A stretch of 64,000 nucleotides of DNA, taken from Magnetococcales bacterium. GTDB taxonomy: Bacteria > Pseudomonadota > Magnetococcia > Magnetococcales > UBA8363. The position numbers were made by a program, and so were the translations under genes. The notes under the pieces were generated by a model. It did not search any database. It was not told the DNA's origin and saw nothing but the letters and a program-made list of their open reading frames with translations. The stretch's first letter is position 1. Each line of letters starts with the position of its first letter. The DNA lies in the NCBI GenBank assembly GCA_002753515.1, contig PEAK01000004.1:1-64000 (forward strand). Reading direction: 5' to 3'. Below are positions 37,275 to 46,403 of this stretch, piece by piece.

Positions 37275-38160
37275 TTCAAGGGTTATCACACGTATTTTCG
37301 GTGGCCTTGGCAACCAGCTTTTTTGTTATGGTGCCGCCAGACGACTTGCCTTAGTTAACAATGCTGAACTGGTTATCGATGATGTCAGTGGCTTTGTCCA
37401 TGATACTGCTTATCAACGACATTACCAGTTGGATCACTTTGCAATAGCCAGTCGAAAGGCCACACCAGCCGAGAGGTTAGAGCCGTTTTCTAAGCTTCGT
37501 CGCATACTCAAAAAAAAGTGGAATAAGCGTTTATCCTTTGAACAGCGTAATTATTTGGTCCAAGAAAGTGTAGATTATGATTCACGTCTACTGCACTTCA
37601 AACCTCAGGGCACGGTCTATTTGGAAGGATATTGGCAAAGCGAGGGATATTTCAAGGATATAGAAGCTACCATCCGCGAAGACCTTAAGATAAAGCCGCC
37701 GAACGATGATGCTAATATTGCTCTAGCAAAACAGATACTTAACTGTACGTCGGTCGCAGTGCATGTTCGATTCTTTGATGAGCCTTACGGCGATGCCTTC
37801 AATAACGCTCCTGGCGACTACTATACACGTGCTATTGGATTTATGGAATACCATGCACCAGGTGCGCATTACTTCATTTTTTCAGATCAGGTTGATGCCG
37901 CTCGCACCAATATCAACCTTCCTGATGCTCGAATTACTTTGGTGGCGCATAATCATGGTGATGAACACGCTTATGCTGATCTATGGTTAATGACATTATG
38001 TCAGCACTTTATTATTGCTAATAGTACTTTTAGTTGGTGGGGTGCATGGCTTGCGGCAAATTCTACAAAGATGGTCATTGTACCGGGATATGAAAAGCGT
38101 GATGGGAAAATGTGGTGGGGATTTAAGGGATTGTTGCCTGATTCATGGATAAAATTATAA
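37267..38160 (+). CDS. Glycosyltransferase family 11 (alpha-1,2-fucosyltransferase type)
   Basis: 297 residues from ATG 37267, which overlaps the Wzy-like stop; GTG 37255 is an alternative. IFGGLGNQLFCYGAARRLA is the GT11 N-terminal signature and ANSTFSWWGAWLA the C-terminal one. The HxRRxD motif is AVHVRFFDE, with both its second Arg and the usual spacing altered. It would transfer L-fucose or a related 6-deoxysugar. No GDP-fucose genes are in the window, so the donor may be another 6-deoxysugar. Confidence 0.88.
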   Translation: MRDSRVITRIFGGLGNQLFCYGAARRLALVNNAELVIDDVSGFVHDTAYQRHYQLDHFAIASRKATPAERLEPFSKLRRILKKKWNKRLSFEQRNYLVQESVDYDSRLLHFKPQGTVYLEGYWQSEGYFKDIEATIREDLKIKPPNDDANIALAKQILNCTSVAVHVRFFDEPYGDAFNNAPGDYYTRAIGFMEYHAPGAHYFIFSDQVDAARTNINLPDARITLVAHNHGDEHAYADLWLMTLCQHFIIANSTFSWWGAWLAANSTKMVIVPGYEKRDGKMWWGFKGLLPDSWIKL

Positions 38161-38173
38161 TGATACAAGAAAA

Positions 38174-39211
38174 ATGAAAATATTAGTAGTGGGTGATGGG
38201 CGTTCGACTATTCACGAAGTTGCTGTAGTTGCAGCCTTCAAAAAGTTGGGGCATCATGTTGAGCCATTTTACTGGCAATCCTATTTTGTTTCTCGATACC
38301 CATTGGTACGTCTGTGGCTTCGGTTCCAAAATAAGTTTCTTATTGGCCCAACTCTAATTAAATTAAATTCAGACCTGATCAAAATGGCTGATCAGTTTGA
38401 GCCTAGGTTAGTATTTGTCTACCGTGGTACGCATATTACGCCACAAACTATCACCGAAATTAAACGAAGATTGCCTGACTGCATGGTTTATGGTTATAAT
38501 AATGATGATCCTTTTGCAACCGGACATCCTCCATGGCTTTGGAGGAATTTTCTACAATGTGTGCCCATTTATGATATAGTATTTTCTTATCGCAAGCACA
38601 ATATTCCTGAATATAGCGAGTATGATGCGCAAAGAGTTGAGCTATTAATGCCATGGTTTAATCCAGCGAAGGATTTTCCGAGAGCGTTAGGCGTGCCTCA
38701 TAATGACAAATTCGATGTCATATTTGTTGGTCATTATGAAAATGATGATAGGATTGACCACATAAAGCGAATTGCTGAAAGCAACATTATTTTTGGCCTT
38801 TTTGGACCTGATTGGGAGCGTGCGCCAAAATTGGATTGGTTGGAGAAATATCTGCCTATCATACCAGTTAGAGATCAATTGTACCGCGAAACTATTATCC
38901 AGTCAAAGATTGCACTCTGTTTTCTATCAAAACTAAACCGTGACACCTACACAAGGCGTTGTTTTGAGATCCCAGCTATGGGAGTGTTTATGCTTTGCCA
39001 ATATTCTGAAGATTTATCTCACTTATTTGAAGATGGTGTTGATGTTGTTTTTTTTCACAATCCCGACGATATGATGGAAAAAATTGACTTTTATATGCGC
39101 CATAGCAAGTTGCGTGAACAAATTTCAGAAAATGGCTTAATGCGTGTAATTCGTGATAAACATGATATAATTTCGCGTATGGATTATGTATTAAATTTCT
39201 TGAAAAGGTAG
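38174..39211 (+). CDS. CgeB-like glycosyltransferase
   Basis: 345 residues. VYGYNNDDPFATGHPPWLW and YDIVFSYRKHNIPEY match the N-terminal DUF3880-like half, and VIFVGHYENDDRIDHIKRI with RRCFEIPAMGVFMLCQYSEDL the GT1-like C-terminal half of CgeB-type proteins. Function would be sugar transfer in glycan assembly. Starts 13 nt after the GT11 gene. Confidence 0.8.
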   Translation: MKILVVGDGRSTIHEVAVVAAFKKLGHHVEPFYWQSYFVSRYPLVRLWLRFQNKFLIGPTLIKLNSDLIKMADQFEPRLVFVYRGTHITPQTITEIKRRLPDCMVYGYNNDDPFATGHPPWLWRNFLQCVPIYDIVFSYRKHNIPEYSEYDAQRVELLMPWFNPAKDFPRALGVPHNDKFDVIFVGHYENDDRIDHIKRIAESNIIFGLFGPDWERAPKLDWLEKYLPIIPVRDQLYRETIIQSKIALCFLSKLNRDTYTRRCFEIPAMGVFMLCQYSEDLSHLFEDGVDVVFFHNPDDMMEKIDFYMRHSKLREQISENGLMRVIRDKHDIISRMDYVLNFLKR

Positions 39212-39218
39212 ATTCAAC

Positions 39219-40061
39219 GTGGAAGTAATAATAAAAAGAATAATGTGGTCGCTACGCCGTTTGAATTTGAGAATCCCTCATCATGCACTGGTTCTGGAGG
39301 TGGGTTCTGGAGGAAATCCTTACCCGAGGGCCAATGTACTCTTGGATGCTTATGAAGAGACGCGAGAGCGGCACTGGGATGCTCTAGTTCATGATCGCCA
39401 AACTGTTTTGTCATTTGGCGAGAACCTACCATTCAAAGATAAAGCTTTTGATTATGTAATTGCTGCACATGTTTTGGAACACACACCTTATCCAGAGAAA
39501 TTCTTGGCTGAGTTGCAGCGCGTAGCGCGAGCTGGCTATATTGAAACACCGGATGCTTTTATGGAACGAATTAATCCCTATAGGGATCATAGGCTTGAGG
39601 TCACAGTGCGGGATGATGGTTTGGTTATTCGCAAAAAACCTGCATGGATCTATGACGCTGACTTAGTTGAACTCTATGAAGATCGTGCAAAATCCATTAT
39701 TACTCGTGAGACTATACCATGGCATGCTGATGATTTTCATATGCGTTATTTTTGGCAAGATACAATTAAGTATACTATCATTAATCCTGAGGTGGATGCG
39801 GCCTGGGTGCCGCCATTTTCTTTACCTGATCTCTCAGTTCAAAAAATGGGTAAGAAAGCCATATTTCGATTGTTGATGCTAAATATTATTAGGAGAATGT
39901 TTTCTCAAAATAGTAGGAATGCTAAACTGGATATAGTGCCATTAATGCGTTGCCCAAAATGTTATTTATCTGATCTTAAGCGGGCTTCTGAGTATGATAT
40001 TTTTTGTAGGGTGTGTGGGGTGAAGTATAAAATAGATCGTAATATTTACCATGTATACTAA
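39219..40061 (+). CDS. Methyltransferase with C-terminal Trm112-like zinc ribbon
   Basis: 280 residues. VLEVGSGGNPYPRANVLLD is motif I, PFKDKAFDYVIAAHVLEHTPYPEKFLAEL motifs II-III of class I methyltransferases. The C-terminal 40 residues carry RCPKCYLSDL and FCRVCGVKYKID, a two-CxxC ribbon like Trm112 that usually activates or binds methyltransferases, here fused in one chain. Start GTG 39219; ATG 39243 possible. Confidence 0.82.
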   Translation: MEVIIKRIMWSLRRLNLRIPHHALVLEVGSGGNPYPRANVLLDAYEETRERHWDALVHDRQTVLSFGENLPFKDKAFDYVIAAHVLEHTPYPEKFLAELQRVARAGYIETPDAFMERINPYRDHRLEVTVRDDGLVIRKKPAWIYDADLVELYEDRAKSIITRETIPWHADDFHMRYFWQDTIKYTIINPEVDAAWVPPFSLPDLSVQKMGKKAIFRLLMLNIIRRMFSQNSRNAKLDIVPLMRCPKCYLSDLKRASEYDIFCRVCGVKYKIDRNIYHVY

Positions 40062-40074
40062 TTGGTTTTGATTC

Positions 40075-41100
40075 ATGAATGCGCCATTTCTTTCCGTCTG
40101 TATTCCAAGCTATAACAGGCCTAAACAGATTGAGAATCTACTTGCTTCTATAGATTGTAATCCAGATGATATTGAGGTTGTTATTTGTGAGGACCATGCG
40201 CCCAAACGGCTTGAGGTGCGTGCTATTGTCAATGCGTTTGCTGATAATTCTTCTTATACAACGCACTATCATGAAAATACGATCAATCGTGGTTTCGATG
40301 GTAATATACGTCGCTTGGTCGAGTGTGCTTCAGGTGAGTATGTTATGTTCATGGGAGACGATGATTTATTTGTGCCAAACGCATTAAATAATTTCATTGA
40401 TTTTCTTAAAAAGAATCGTGACAAACCCTATGTACTACGAACATATTTAACCGAACATCCTGATGGAAGTATAGAATATTTCCGTTATTTGCCAAAGACT
40501 TCATTATTGAATCGTGGCGAGGCCACAGTTTCGTGGCTTTTCAAGCGCAGCGTAACTATTTGTGGGTTTACAGTGTCAAGGTCTGAAGCGCTGAAATATT
40601 CAACTGATGAGTTGGATGGCACATTGCTCTATCAGGTTTATCTCATGGCGCAGGTGTGTTTACGGCATGATGCAATTTATTGTGATATTCCAGTTGTCCA
40701 TGCAGTACAGACGTTTCGTGATGATATACAAATGTTTGGATCATCTGAAGCTGAAAAGAGTCGCTTTACGCCTGGCAGTGTTTCCCACGACAATTCAATT
40801 AATTTTACCTTAGCGTATTTTGAGGTTACTGCGTATCTGGATAAGCAGCATGGGACGAATCTTACCAAACTAGTACGTTTTGACCTTTCTAAATATTCGT
40901 ACCCGTTTCTTTCCATTCAGCGTAAGCGAGGCATTCCTTCATTTCTGAGCTATGCCAAGCGCCTGGAAAATGAGGCGGGTTTTGGTTGCACTTCTTATTA
41001 TTATATTTACAAATGGGCTTTGGTGCTGCTTGGAGAGAAAACATGTGATCGGATTATTGCTGGTATCAAGCGTGTTCTTGGGCATACGCCAAATTTTTAA
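40075..41100 (+). CDS. Glycosyltransferase family 2
   Basis: 341 residues, GT-A fold. LSVCIPSYNRPKQIENLLASI is the N-terminal nucleotide-sugar site, GFDGNIRRLVECASGEYVMFMGDDDLF includes a DDD metal site, and a long C-terminal part follows (SRFTPGSVSHDNSI). Acceptor and donor cannot be read. 34 nt separate it from asnB. Confidence 0.9.
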   Translation: MNAPFLSVCIPSYNRPKQIENLLASIDCNPDDIEVVICEDHAPKRLEVRAIVNAFADNSSYTTHYHENTINRGFDGNIRRLVECASGEYVMFMGDDDLFVPNALNNFIDFLKKNRDKPYVLRTYLTEHPDGSIEYFRYLPKTSLLNRGEATVSWLFKRSVTICGFTVSRSEALKYSTDELDGTLLYQVYLMAQVCLRHDAIYCDIPVVHAVQTFRDDIQMFGSSEAEKSRFTPGSVSHDNSINFTLAYFEVTAYLDKQHGTNLTKLVRFDLSKYSYPFLSIQRKRGIPSFLSYAKRLENEAGFGCTSYYYIYKWALVLLGEKTCDRIIAGIKRVLGHTPNF

Positions 41101-41134
41101 TATTGTATATAGATAATATTGGTAGATCTTTGCA

Positions 41135-42997
41135 ATGTGCGGAATTGTCGGAATAGTCTCCATTTCTTCAATGATTAACCGGTCATGGTTGATCAAGGGC
41201 CGCGATGCTATGATTCATCGCGGTCCGGATGATGCAGGTGAGTGGTGGTCTGATGATGGTCGGGTGGGGTTGGCCCAGAGGCGTCTCTCGATTATTGATT
41301 TATCGCCTGCAGGACATCAGCCCATGCTTGATGCGTCTGGATCTTTATGTATTGTATTTAATGGAGAAATTTATAATTTTGTCAATTTGCGTGATGAAAT
41401 GGCTGCCAAAGGCTATAGCTTTCAATCGCATTCGGATACTGAAGTTATTTTGACTGCATATCGTGAATGGGGGACACAATGTCTGACACGATTGAATGGT
41501 ATGTTTGCCTTTGCGCTTTACGATGCACGGAAACAAACAGTATTTTTGGCGCGAGACCGTGCCGGTGAGAAGCCACTGTTTTATCATCAGGCGGGTGGAA
41601 TTTTACATTTCGCTTCTGAGTTGAAGGCTTTGTTGGCTGACCCAGCATTACCACGGGATATATCGTCTGAGGCCTTGGATTGTTATTTGGCCATGGGATA
41701 TGTGCCGGGTGAACGCTGCGTATTGCAGGGTTACAACAAGCTGCCACCGGCACATGCGTTGCTATTTGACCTGCAATCCGGTCAATCCAATTTGTGGCGT
41801 TACTGGCAATTGCCCGAGTTGATCAGGGCTCAGGTGTCGTTGGATGAAGCAGCCCTATTGGATGAACTGGAATCCTTGTTGGAAGATGCTGTGCGGCGGC
41901 AGATGGTGGCTGATGTGCCGGTTGGCGTATTACTGAGTGGTGGAGTGGATTCAAGTTTAATTACGGCCATGGCTGTTCGGGCTTCAAGCCAAGTGCGAAC
42001 ATTTACTATTGGATTCCCTGGTCACGGCAAGTTGGATGAGACTGAACATGCGCGTCTGATCGCGCGTCATTTTGGAACCCGTCATACCGAACTGATGGCT
42101 GAGGATGTTACAGTAGATCTGTTGCCACAATTGGCTCGCCAGTTTGATGAGCCCATGGTCGATTCGTCGATGATCCCAACTTTTTTGGTGAGTCAGTTGG
42201 TGCGTCAGCATTGTACGGTGGCATTGGGCGGTGATGGTGGCGATGAATTGTTTGGTGGCTATGGGCATTACAGTCGCTTGCAATGGATGCAGAAAAAATT
42301 GGGGCCTATCCCTCGTTACCTGCGAAACGGGATTGCGTTAGCTGCAGAGAAGCTGTTGCCGGTTGGTTTAAAAGGTCGTAATTGGTTGCAAGGTCTGGGT
42401 GTGGATTTGGACAATGGTCTTCCATTGATTGCGTCTTATTTTGATTCCACAGTGCGCAGGCGTTTATTAACCAAGCAATCTGCCCGGTCATTGGTTGCAG
42501 AGACTGTGTTGAAAAGTCGGATGCCGGTACACTCCGATTTGTTACAACGCGCTACCCGCATGGATTTTTCCAATTATCTGGCAGAGGATATTTTGGTCAA
42601 GGTGGATCGCGCAAGTATGCTGAATTCACTAGAGGTGCGAGCGCCATTGTTGGATTATCGTTTGATCGAGTTTGCTTTTGGCAAGGTACCATCGCAACTT
42701 AAAGCGACTCAAACAGAAAAGAAGATATTGCTCAAGCGTATGACCACACGTGTGCTGCCCCCTGGGTTTGATCGGCAGCGTAAGCAAGGATTTTCCATCC
42801 CTTTAGGGGAATGGCTCAGGGGGGGGGCATTTCGGAAACTGTTTCATGAAGTGCTGCGTGATCCGGATTGCTGTTTTGATTCGGTTACGGTCGATAGCCT
42901 TTTGCGCGGTCAAGACCGGGGACGCAGTAATGGTGAACGTTTGTTTGCATTGGTATTGTTCGAGTTATGGCGGCGGGAATATGCAGTTACCTTTTAG
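41135..42997 (+). CDS. asnB: Asparagine synthase (glutamine-hydrolysing) type amidotransferase
   Basis: 620 residues. Cys2 of MCGIVGIV is the glutaminase nucleophile, followed by RGPDDAGEWW and FNGEIYN. The synthetase domain has the PP-loop LLSGGVDSSLITAM and GGDGGDELFGGY. In polysaccharide loci such enzymes often amidate a uronic acid rather than aspartate; that use is inferred from context. A run of nine G (42819-42827) lies in the C-terminal third. Confidence 0.9.
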   Translation: MCGIVGIVSISSMINRSWLIKGRDAMIHRGPDDAGEWWSDDGRVGLAQRRLSIIDLSPAGHQPMLDASGSLCIVFNGEIYNFVNLRDEMAAKGYSFQSHSDTEVILTAYREWGTQCLTRLNGMFAFALYDARKQTVFLARDRAGEKPLFYHQAGGILHFASELKALLADPALPRDISSEALDCYLAMGYVPGERCVLQGYNKLPPAHALLFDLQSGQSNLWRYWQLPELIRAQVSLDEAALLDELESLLEDAVRRQMVADVPVGVLLSGGVDSSLITAMAVRASSQVRTFTIGFPGHGKLDETEHARLIARHFGTRHTELMAEDVTVDLLPQLARQFDEPMVDSSMIPTFLVSQLVRQHCTVALGGDGGDELFGGYGHYSRLQWMQKKLGPIPRYLRNGIALAAEKLLPVGLKGRNWLQGLGVDLDNGLPLIASYFDSTVRRRLLTKQSARSLVAETVLKSRMPVHSDLLQRATRMDFSNYLAEDILVKVDRASMLNSLEVRAPLLDYRLIEFAFGKVPSQLKATQTEKKILLKRMTTRVLPPGFDRQRKQGFSIPLGEWLRGGAFRKLFHEVLRDPDCCFDSVTVDSLLRGQDRGRSNGERLFALVLFELWRREYAVTF

Positions 42998-43059
42998 TGC
43001 TGGTGGAGATCGTTTGTGAAAACTGAATTGCTCGAACTGCTACGTTTCCCGAGAAAGTG

Positions 43060-44226
43060 ATGTCTGCTAAAAAAATAACGATCGGGATTGACGCTGCCAA
43101 TTTGCGTCGTGGTGGCGGCGTAACCCATTTGGTGGAACTGCTTCGCGCAGCACAACCCTTGCAACTAGGTATTGAGCGTGTTGTGGTCTGGGGGGGGGCG
43201 ACTACGCTCAACATAGTGGATGATCGACCATGGATCGACAAACATAATCCACCTGCATTGGGTAAAGGTCTGCTCCATCGCACTCTTTGGCAACGTTATA
43301 GTTTGTCGCAAGCAGCTCGGGATACTGGATGCGATGTTCTTTTTGTGCCAGGTGGCAGCTATGCAGGGAATTTCCATCCGGTGGTTACGATGAGTCAAAA
43401 TCTTCTTCCATTTGAGCTGACGGAATTGTGGCGTTATGGCTGGTCTATGTTTACGCTCAAGTTGTTGTTGTTGCGATGGACGCAGTCGCGTTCCTATCAT
43501 AAAGCGGATGGACTGATTTTTTTGACGGATTATGCGCGTCGGGTAGTTTTGGATGTTACAGGTGACTTGCATTGTAAAACCTGCACCATTCCCCATGGGT
43601 TGAATCCGCGTTTCAATCAAGCGCCAAGATTGCAGCGCACCATCGAAAGTTATGATGATGCAAATCCGTATCGGTTATTGTACGTTTCAATCATTGATCA
43701 CTATAAACATCAGTGGGTTGTCGTAGAAGCTGTAGCTGCTTTGCGCAAGCAGGGTTTTCCTGTGGTACTGGATTTGGTCGGACCGGCTTATCCATCTGCG
43801 CTCAAGCGATTGAATGAAACCGTTGATCGTCTGGATAATGCTCGGCTTTGGGTTCGTTATCACGGTGCAATACCTTTTGATGAATTGCACCTTCAATATG
43901 CGCAGGCAGATTTGGGGTTGTTCGCATCAAGTTGTGAGAATATGCCGAACATCCTTATGGAAACCATGGCTTCAGGATTACCCATCGCCTGCTCAAACCG
44001 AGGTCCGATGACGGAAGTCTTGGGTACAGGTGGCATTTATTTTGACCCGGAAAATTCGGAGGATATGAGTCGTGCCTTGCATAAAATAATTACGTCTCCT
44101 CACTTGCGTGCTGAGTTGGCTCAAGTGAGTTACCAACGGGCGCAGCAGTATTCGTGGCAACGCTGTGCCGATGAGACATTTCAATTTTTGGTTGCGGTCA
44201 CACAGCACAAAAGAGGAAATAATTGA
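43060..44226 (+). CDS. Glycosyltransferase family 4
   Basis: 388 residues from ATG 43060. GT-B fold: GIDAANLRRGGGVTHLVELL at the N-terminus, YRLLYVSIIDHYKHQWVVVEAVAAL in the middle and FASSCENMPNILMETMASGLPIACSNRGPMTEVL, the EP/EN-x7-E donor motif. A nine-G run (43190-43198) lies near codon 44, early enough that slippage would truncate the enzyme. Its TGA overlaps the next ATG (TGATG). Confidence 0.9.
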   Translation: MSAKKITIGIDAANLRRGGGVTHLVELLRAAQPLQLGIERVVVWGGATTLNIVDDRPWIDKHNPPALGKGLLHRTLWQRYSLSQAARDTGCDVLFVPGGSYAGNFHPVVTMSQNLLPFELTELWRYGWSMFTLKLLLLRWTQSRSYHKADGLIFLTDYARRVVLDVTGDLHCKTCTIPHGLNPRFNQAPRLQRTIESYDDANPYRLLYVSIIDHYKHQWVVVEAVAALRKQGFPVVLDLVGPAYPSALKRLNETVDRLDNARLWVRYHGAIPFDELHLQYAQADLGLFASSCENMPNILMETMASGLPIACSNRGPMTEVLGTGGIYFDPENSEDMSRALHKIITSPHLRAELAQVSYQRAQQYSWQRCADETFQFLVAVTQHKRGNN

Positions 44227-45254
44227 TGTTCTTAGGAAAAATATTATTAATCACAGGTGGAACCGGATCCTTTGGCAATGCTGTCCTTCGTCGTTTTCTG
44301 GATTCTGACCTGCGCGAAATTCGCATTTTGAGCCGGGATGAGAAAAAGCAAGATGATATGCGCAAGCAATACAACAACCCGAAGATAAAGTTTTATATCG
44401 GGGATGTGCGCGATTACCAATCGGTGCTGAACGCAGTTCGGGGTGTTGATTTCATTTTTCATGCGGCTGCGTTAAAACAGGTGCCTTCTTGCGAATTCCA
44501 TCCGCTGGAAGCGGTAAAGACAAATGTACTTGGCACAGAGAATGTTTTGGAAGCGGCGATTTCTTGTGGCGTTAAGCGCGTGGTTTGTCTGAGTACCGAC
44601 AAGGCGGTGTATCCGATAAATGCCATGGGAATTTCCAAAGCGATGATGGAGAAGGTGATTGTTGCCAAATCCCGCAGTAGCAGTGTCACGGTGATTTGTG
44701 CAACGCGTTACGGCAATGTCATGGCATCCCGGGGCTCGGTGATTCCGTTGTTTGTGGACCAAATTCGCGCTGGCAAGCCGATCACGATTACCGATCCGAA
44801 TATGACTCGTTTCATGATGACATTGGATGATGCGGTGAATTTGGTGATCTACGCTTTCGAGCACGGCAAGCCAGGGGAAATTTTTGTACAGAAAGCGCCT
44901 GCTGCTACGATCGAAACACTGGCTCATGCGTTGACGGACCTGCTGGGTGTACCGCAACATGAAATCCGCATCATTGGCACCCGACATGGCGAAAAGCTTT
45001 TTGAAGCGCTACTCAGTCGCGAGGAAATGGTTGCGGCGGATGACTTGGGAGAGTATTACCGGGTACCTCCGGACTTGCGTGATTTGAACTACGGCAAGTT
45101 TGTTGAGCAAGGGGAGACCAAGATTAGCGAGGCGGTGGATTATAATTCGCACAATACGATGCGTCTGGATAAGGGGGGAATGCAGACGTTACTGATGAAA
45201 CTTCGCTTTATCCGGGCGATTCTGAAGGGGGAGCAGGCTGAGCTTGAGGAGTGA
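44226..45254 (+). CDS. wbjB: UDP-GlcNAc 4,6-dehydratase / 5-epimerase (FnlA/WbjB/CapE)
   Basis: 342 residues from ATG 44226, with GAGGA eight nt upstream. First enzyme to UDP-N-acetyl-L-fucosamine. TGGTGSFGNAVLRRFL binds NADP. The catalytic stretch STDKAVYPINAMGISKAMMEK has Met where SDR enzymes usually have Tyr, which is characteristic of the CapE/FnlA group rather than a defect. RYGNVMASRGSVIPLF follows. It is the first of a conserved block wbjB-wbjC-wbjD-wbuB-wbuC. Confidence 0.95.
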   Translation: MFLGKILLITGGTGSFGNAVLRRFLDSDLREIRILSRDEKKQDDMRKQYNNPKIKFYIGDVRDYQSVLNAVRGVDFIFHAAALKQVPSCEFHPLEAVKTNVLGTENVLEAAISCGVKRVVCLSTDKAVYPINAMGISKAMMEKVIVAKSRSSSVTVICATRYGNVMASRGSVIPLFVDQIRAGKPITITDPNMTRFMMTLDDAVNLVIYAFEHGKPGEIFVQKAPAATIETLAHALTDLLGVPQHEIRIIGTRHGEKLFEALLSREEMVAADDLGEYYRVPPDLRDLNYGKFVEQGETKISEAVDYNSHNTMRLDKGGMQTLLMKLRFIRAILKGEQAELEE

Positions 45255-45259
45255 AGCCG

Positions 45260-46402
45260 GTGCCAATAATGAATAAGAAGATATTAATAACGGGCGCTAA
45301 CGGATTCATTGGTAAAAACCTGAAATTGCATCTCGCTGAGCGAAAAGATATACAACTGGTCTGCTTTACACGCGATCATGCAGTCGATCAACTTGCGGAG
45401 TTGTTGCAGGGGGTGGATTTTGTGTTTCATTTGGCGGGTATTAACCGTCCGGAGGATCCGCATGAATTCGTTACCGGCAATGCAAACCTTACCCGGACAC
45501 TCTGTGATATTCTAGAGAATATTGCTGTTATTTCTGGAAAAAAGGTGCCTGTGGTGTGCGCATCATCGATTCAGGCGGTACGTGACAATCCTTATGGCCT
45601 CAGTAAACGTGCCGCTGAGAATGCGCTGTTTTCCTTGCAACGCAACCATGGGGTGCCTGTGCATGTATTTCGCTTGCCGAATGTGTTCGGTAAGTGGTGC
45701 AAGCCCAATTATAACTCGGCTGTAGCCACGTTTTGCCATAATATTGCGCGTGACCTGCCGATTCAGATTAACGATCCGGATGCGTCCGTGACTCTGGTTT
45801 ATGTGGATGATGTAATCAGTCGTTTCATGCAATTACTGGATGGTGCCGATGCTGTAGTGGATAGGAATGGTTTTGCCACGGTGACGCCGCAATATACCAG
45901 TACTGTTGGAGAGTTGGCGCGATTGATTCAGGCCTTCAAAGAAAGTCGCAGCACCCTCATGAATGAGCGCGTCGGGTCGGGTTTGATACGGGCACTTTAT
46001 GCGACCTATGTCAGTTATCTGCCGGCAGAGTTGTTTGTCTATGCCGTTCCCCAGCATGGCGATCCGCGCGGCGTGTTCGTGGAAATGTTGAAAACCCCTG
46101 ATTGTGGGCAATTTTCTTATTTTACCGCTCATCCGGGCATTACTCGAGGCGGCCACTACCACCACACCAAAACGGAAAAATTTCTCGTCATCAAGGGACA
46201 GGCCCGGTTCAAGTTCAGACACATGCAGACGGGTGAGACCTATGAATTGGTTGTTCGTGGTGACAAGGCTGAAATAGTCGAGACCGTACCTGGTTGGACG
46301 CATGACATCACCAATGTCGGTGATGATGAACTGGTGGTGATGCTATGGGCAAACGAGGTGTTCGACCGGAATCGTCCGGATACGTTTGCTTGTGAGGTAT
46401 GA
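45260..46402 (+). CDS. wbjC: Bifunctional epimerase-reductase CapF/FnlB/WbjC
   Basis: About 380 residues. The N-terminal SDR domain (ITGANGFIGKNLKLHL, SSIQAVRDNPYGLSKRAAE) reduces C-4 and the C-terminal cupin (GGHYHHTKTEKFLVIKG, VPGWTHDITNVGDDE) epimerises C-3, giving UDP-2-acetamido-2,6-dideoxy-L-talose. GAGGAG sits nine nt before GTG 45260, the start chosen; GTG 45251 overlaps the preceding stop, ATG 45269 is also possible. Confidence 0.93.
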   Translation: MPIMNKKILITGANGFIGKNLKLHLAERKDIQLVCFTRDHAVDQLAELLQGVDFVFHLAGINRPEDPHEFVTGNANLTRTLCDILENIAVISGKKVPVVCASSIQAVRDNPYGLSKRAAENALFSLQRNHGVPVHVFRLPNVFGKWCKPNYNSAVATFCHNIARDLPIQINDPDASVTLVYVDDVISRFMQLLDGADAVVDRNGFATVTPQYTSTVGELARLIQAFKESRSTLMNERVGSGLIRALYATYVSYLPAELFVYAVPQHGDPRGVFVEMLKTPDCGQFSYFTAHPGITRGGHYHHTKTEKFLVIKGQARFKFRHMQTGETYELVVRGDKAEIVETVPGWTHDITNVGDDELVVMLWANEVFDRNRPDTFACEV

Positions 46403-46403
46403 A

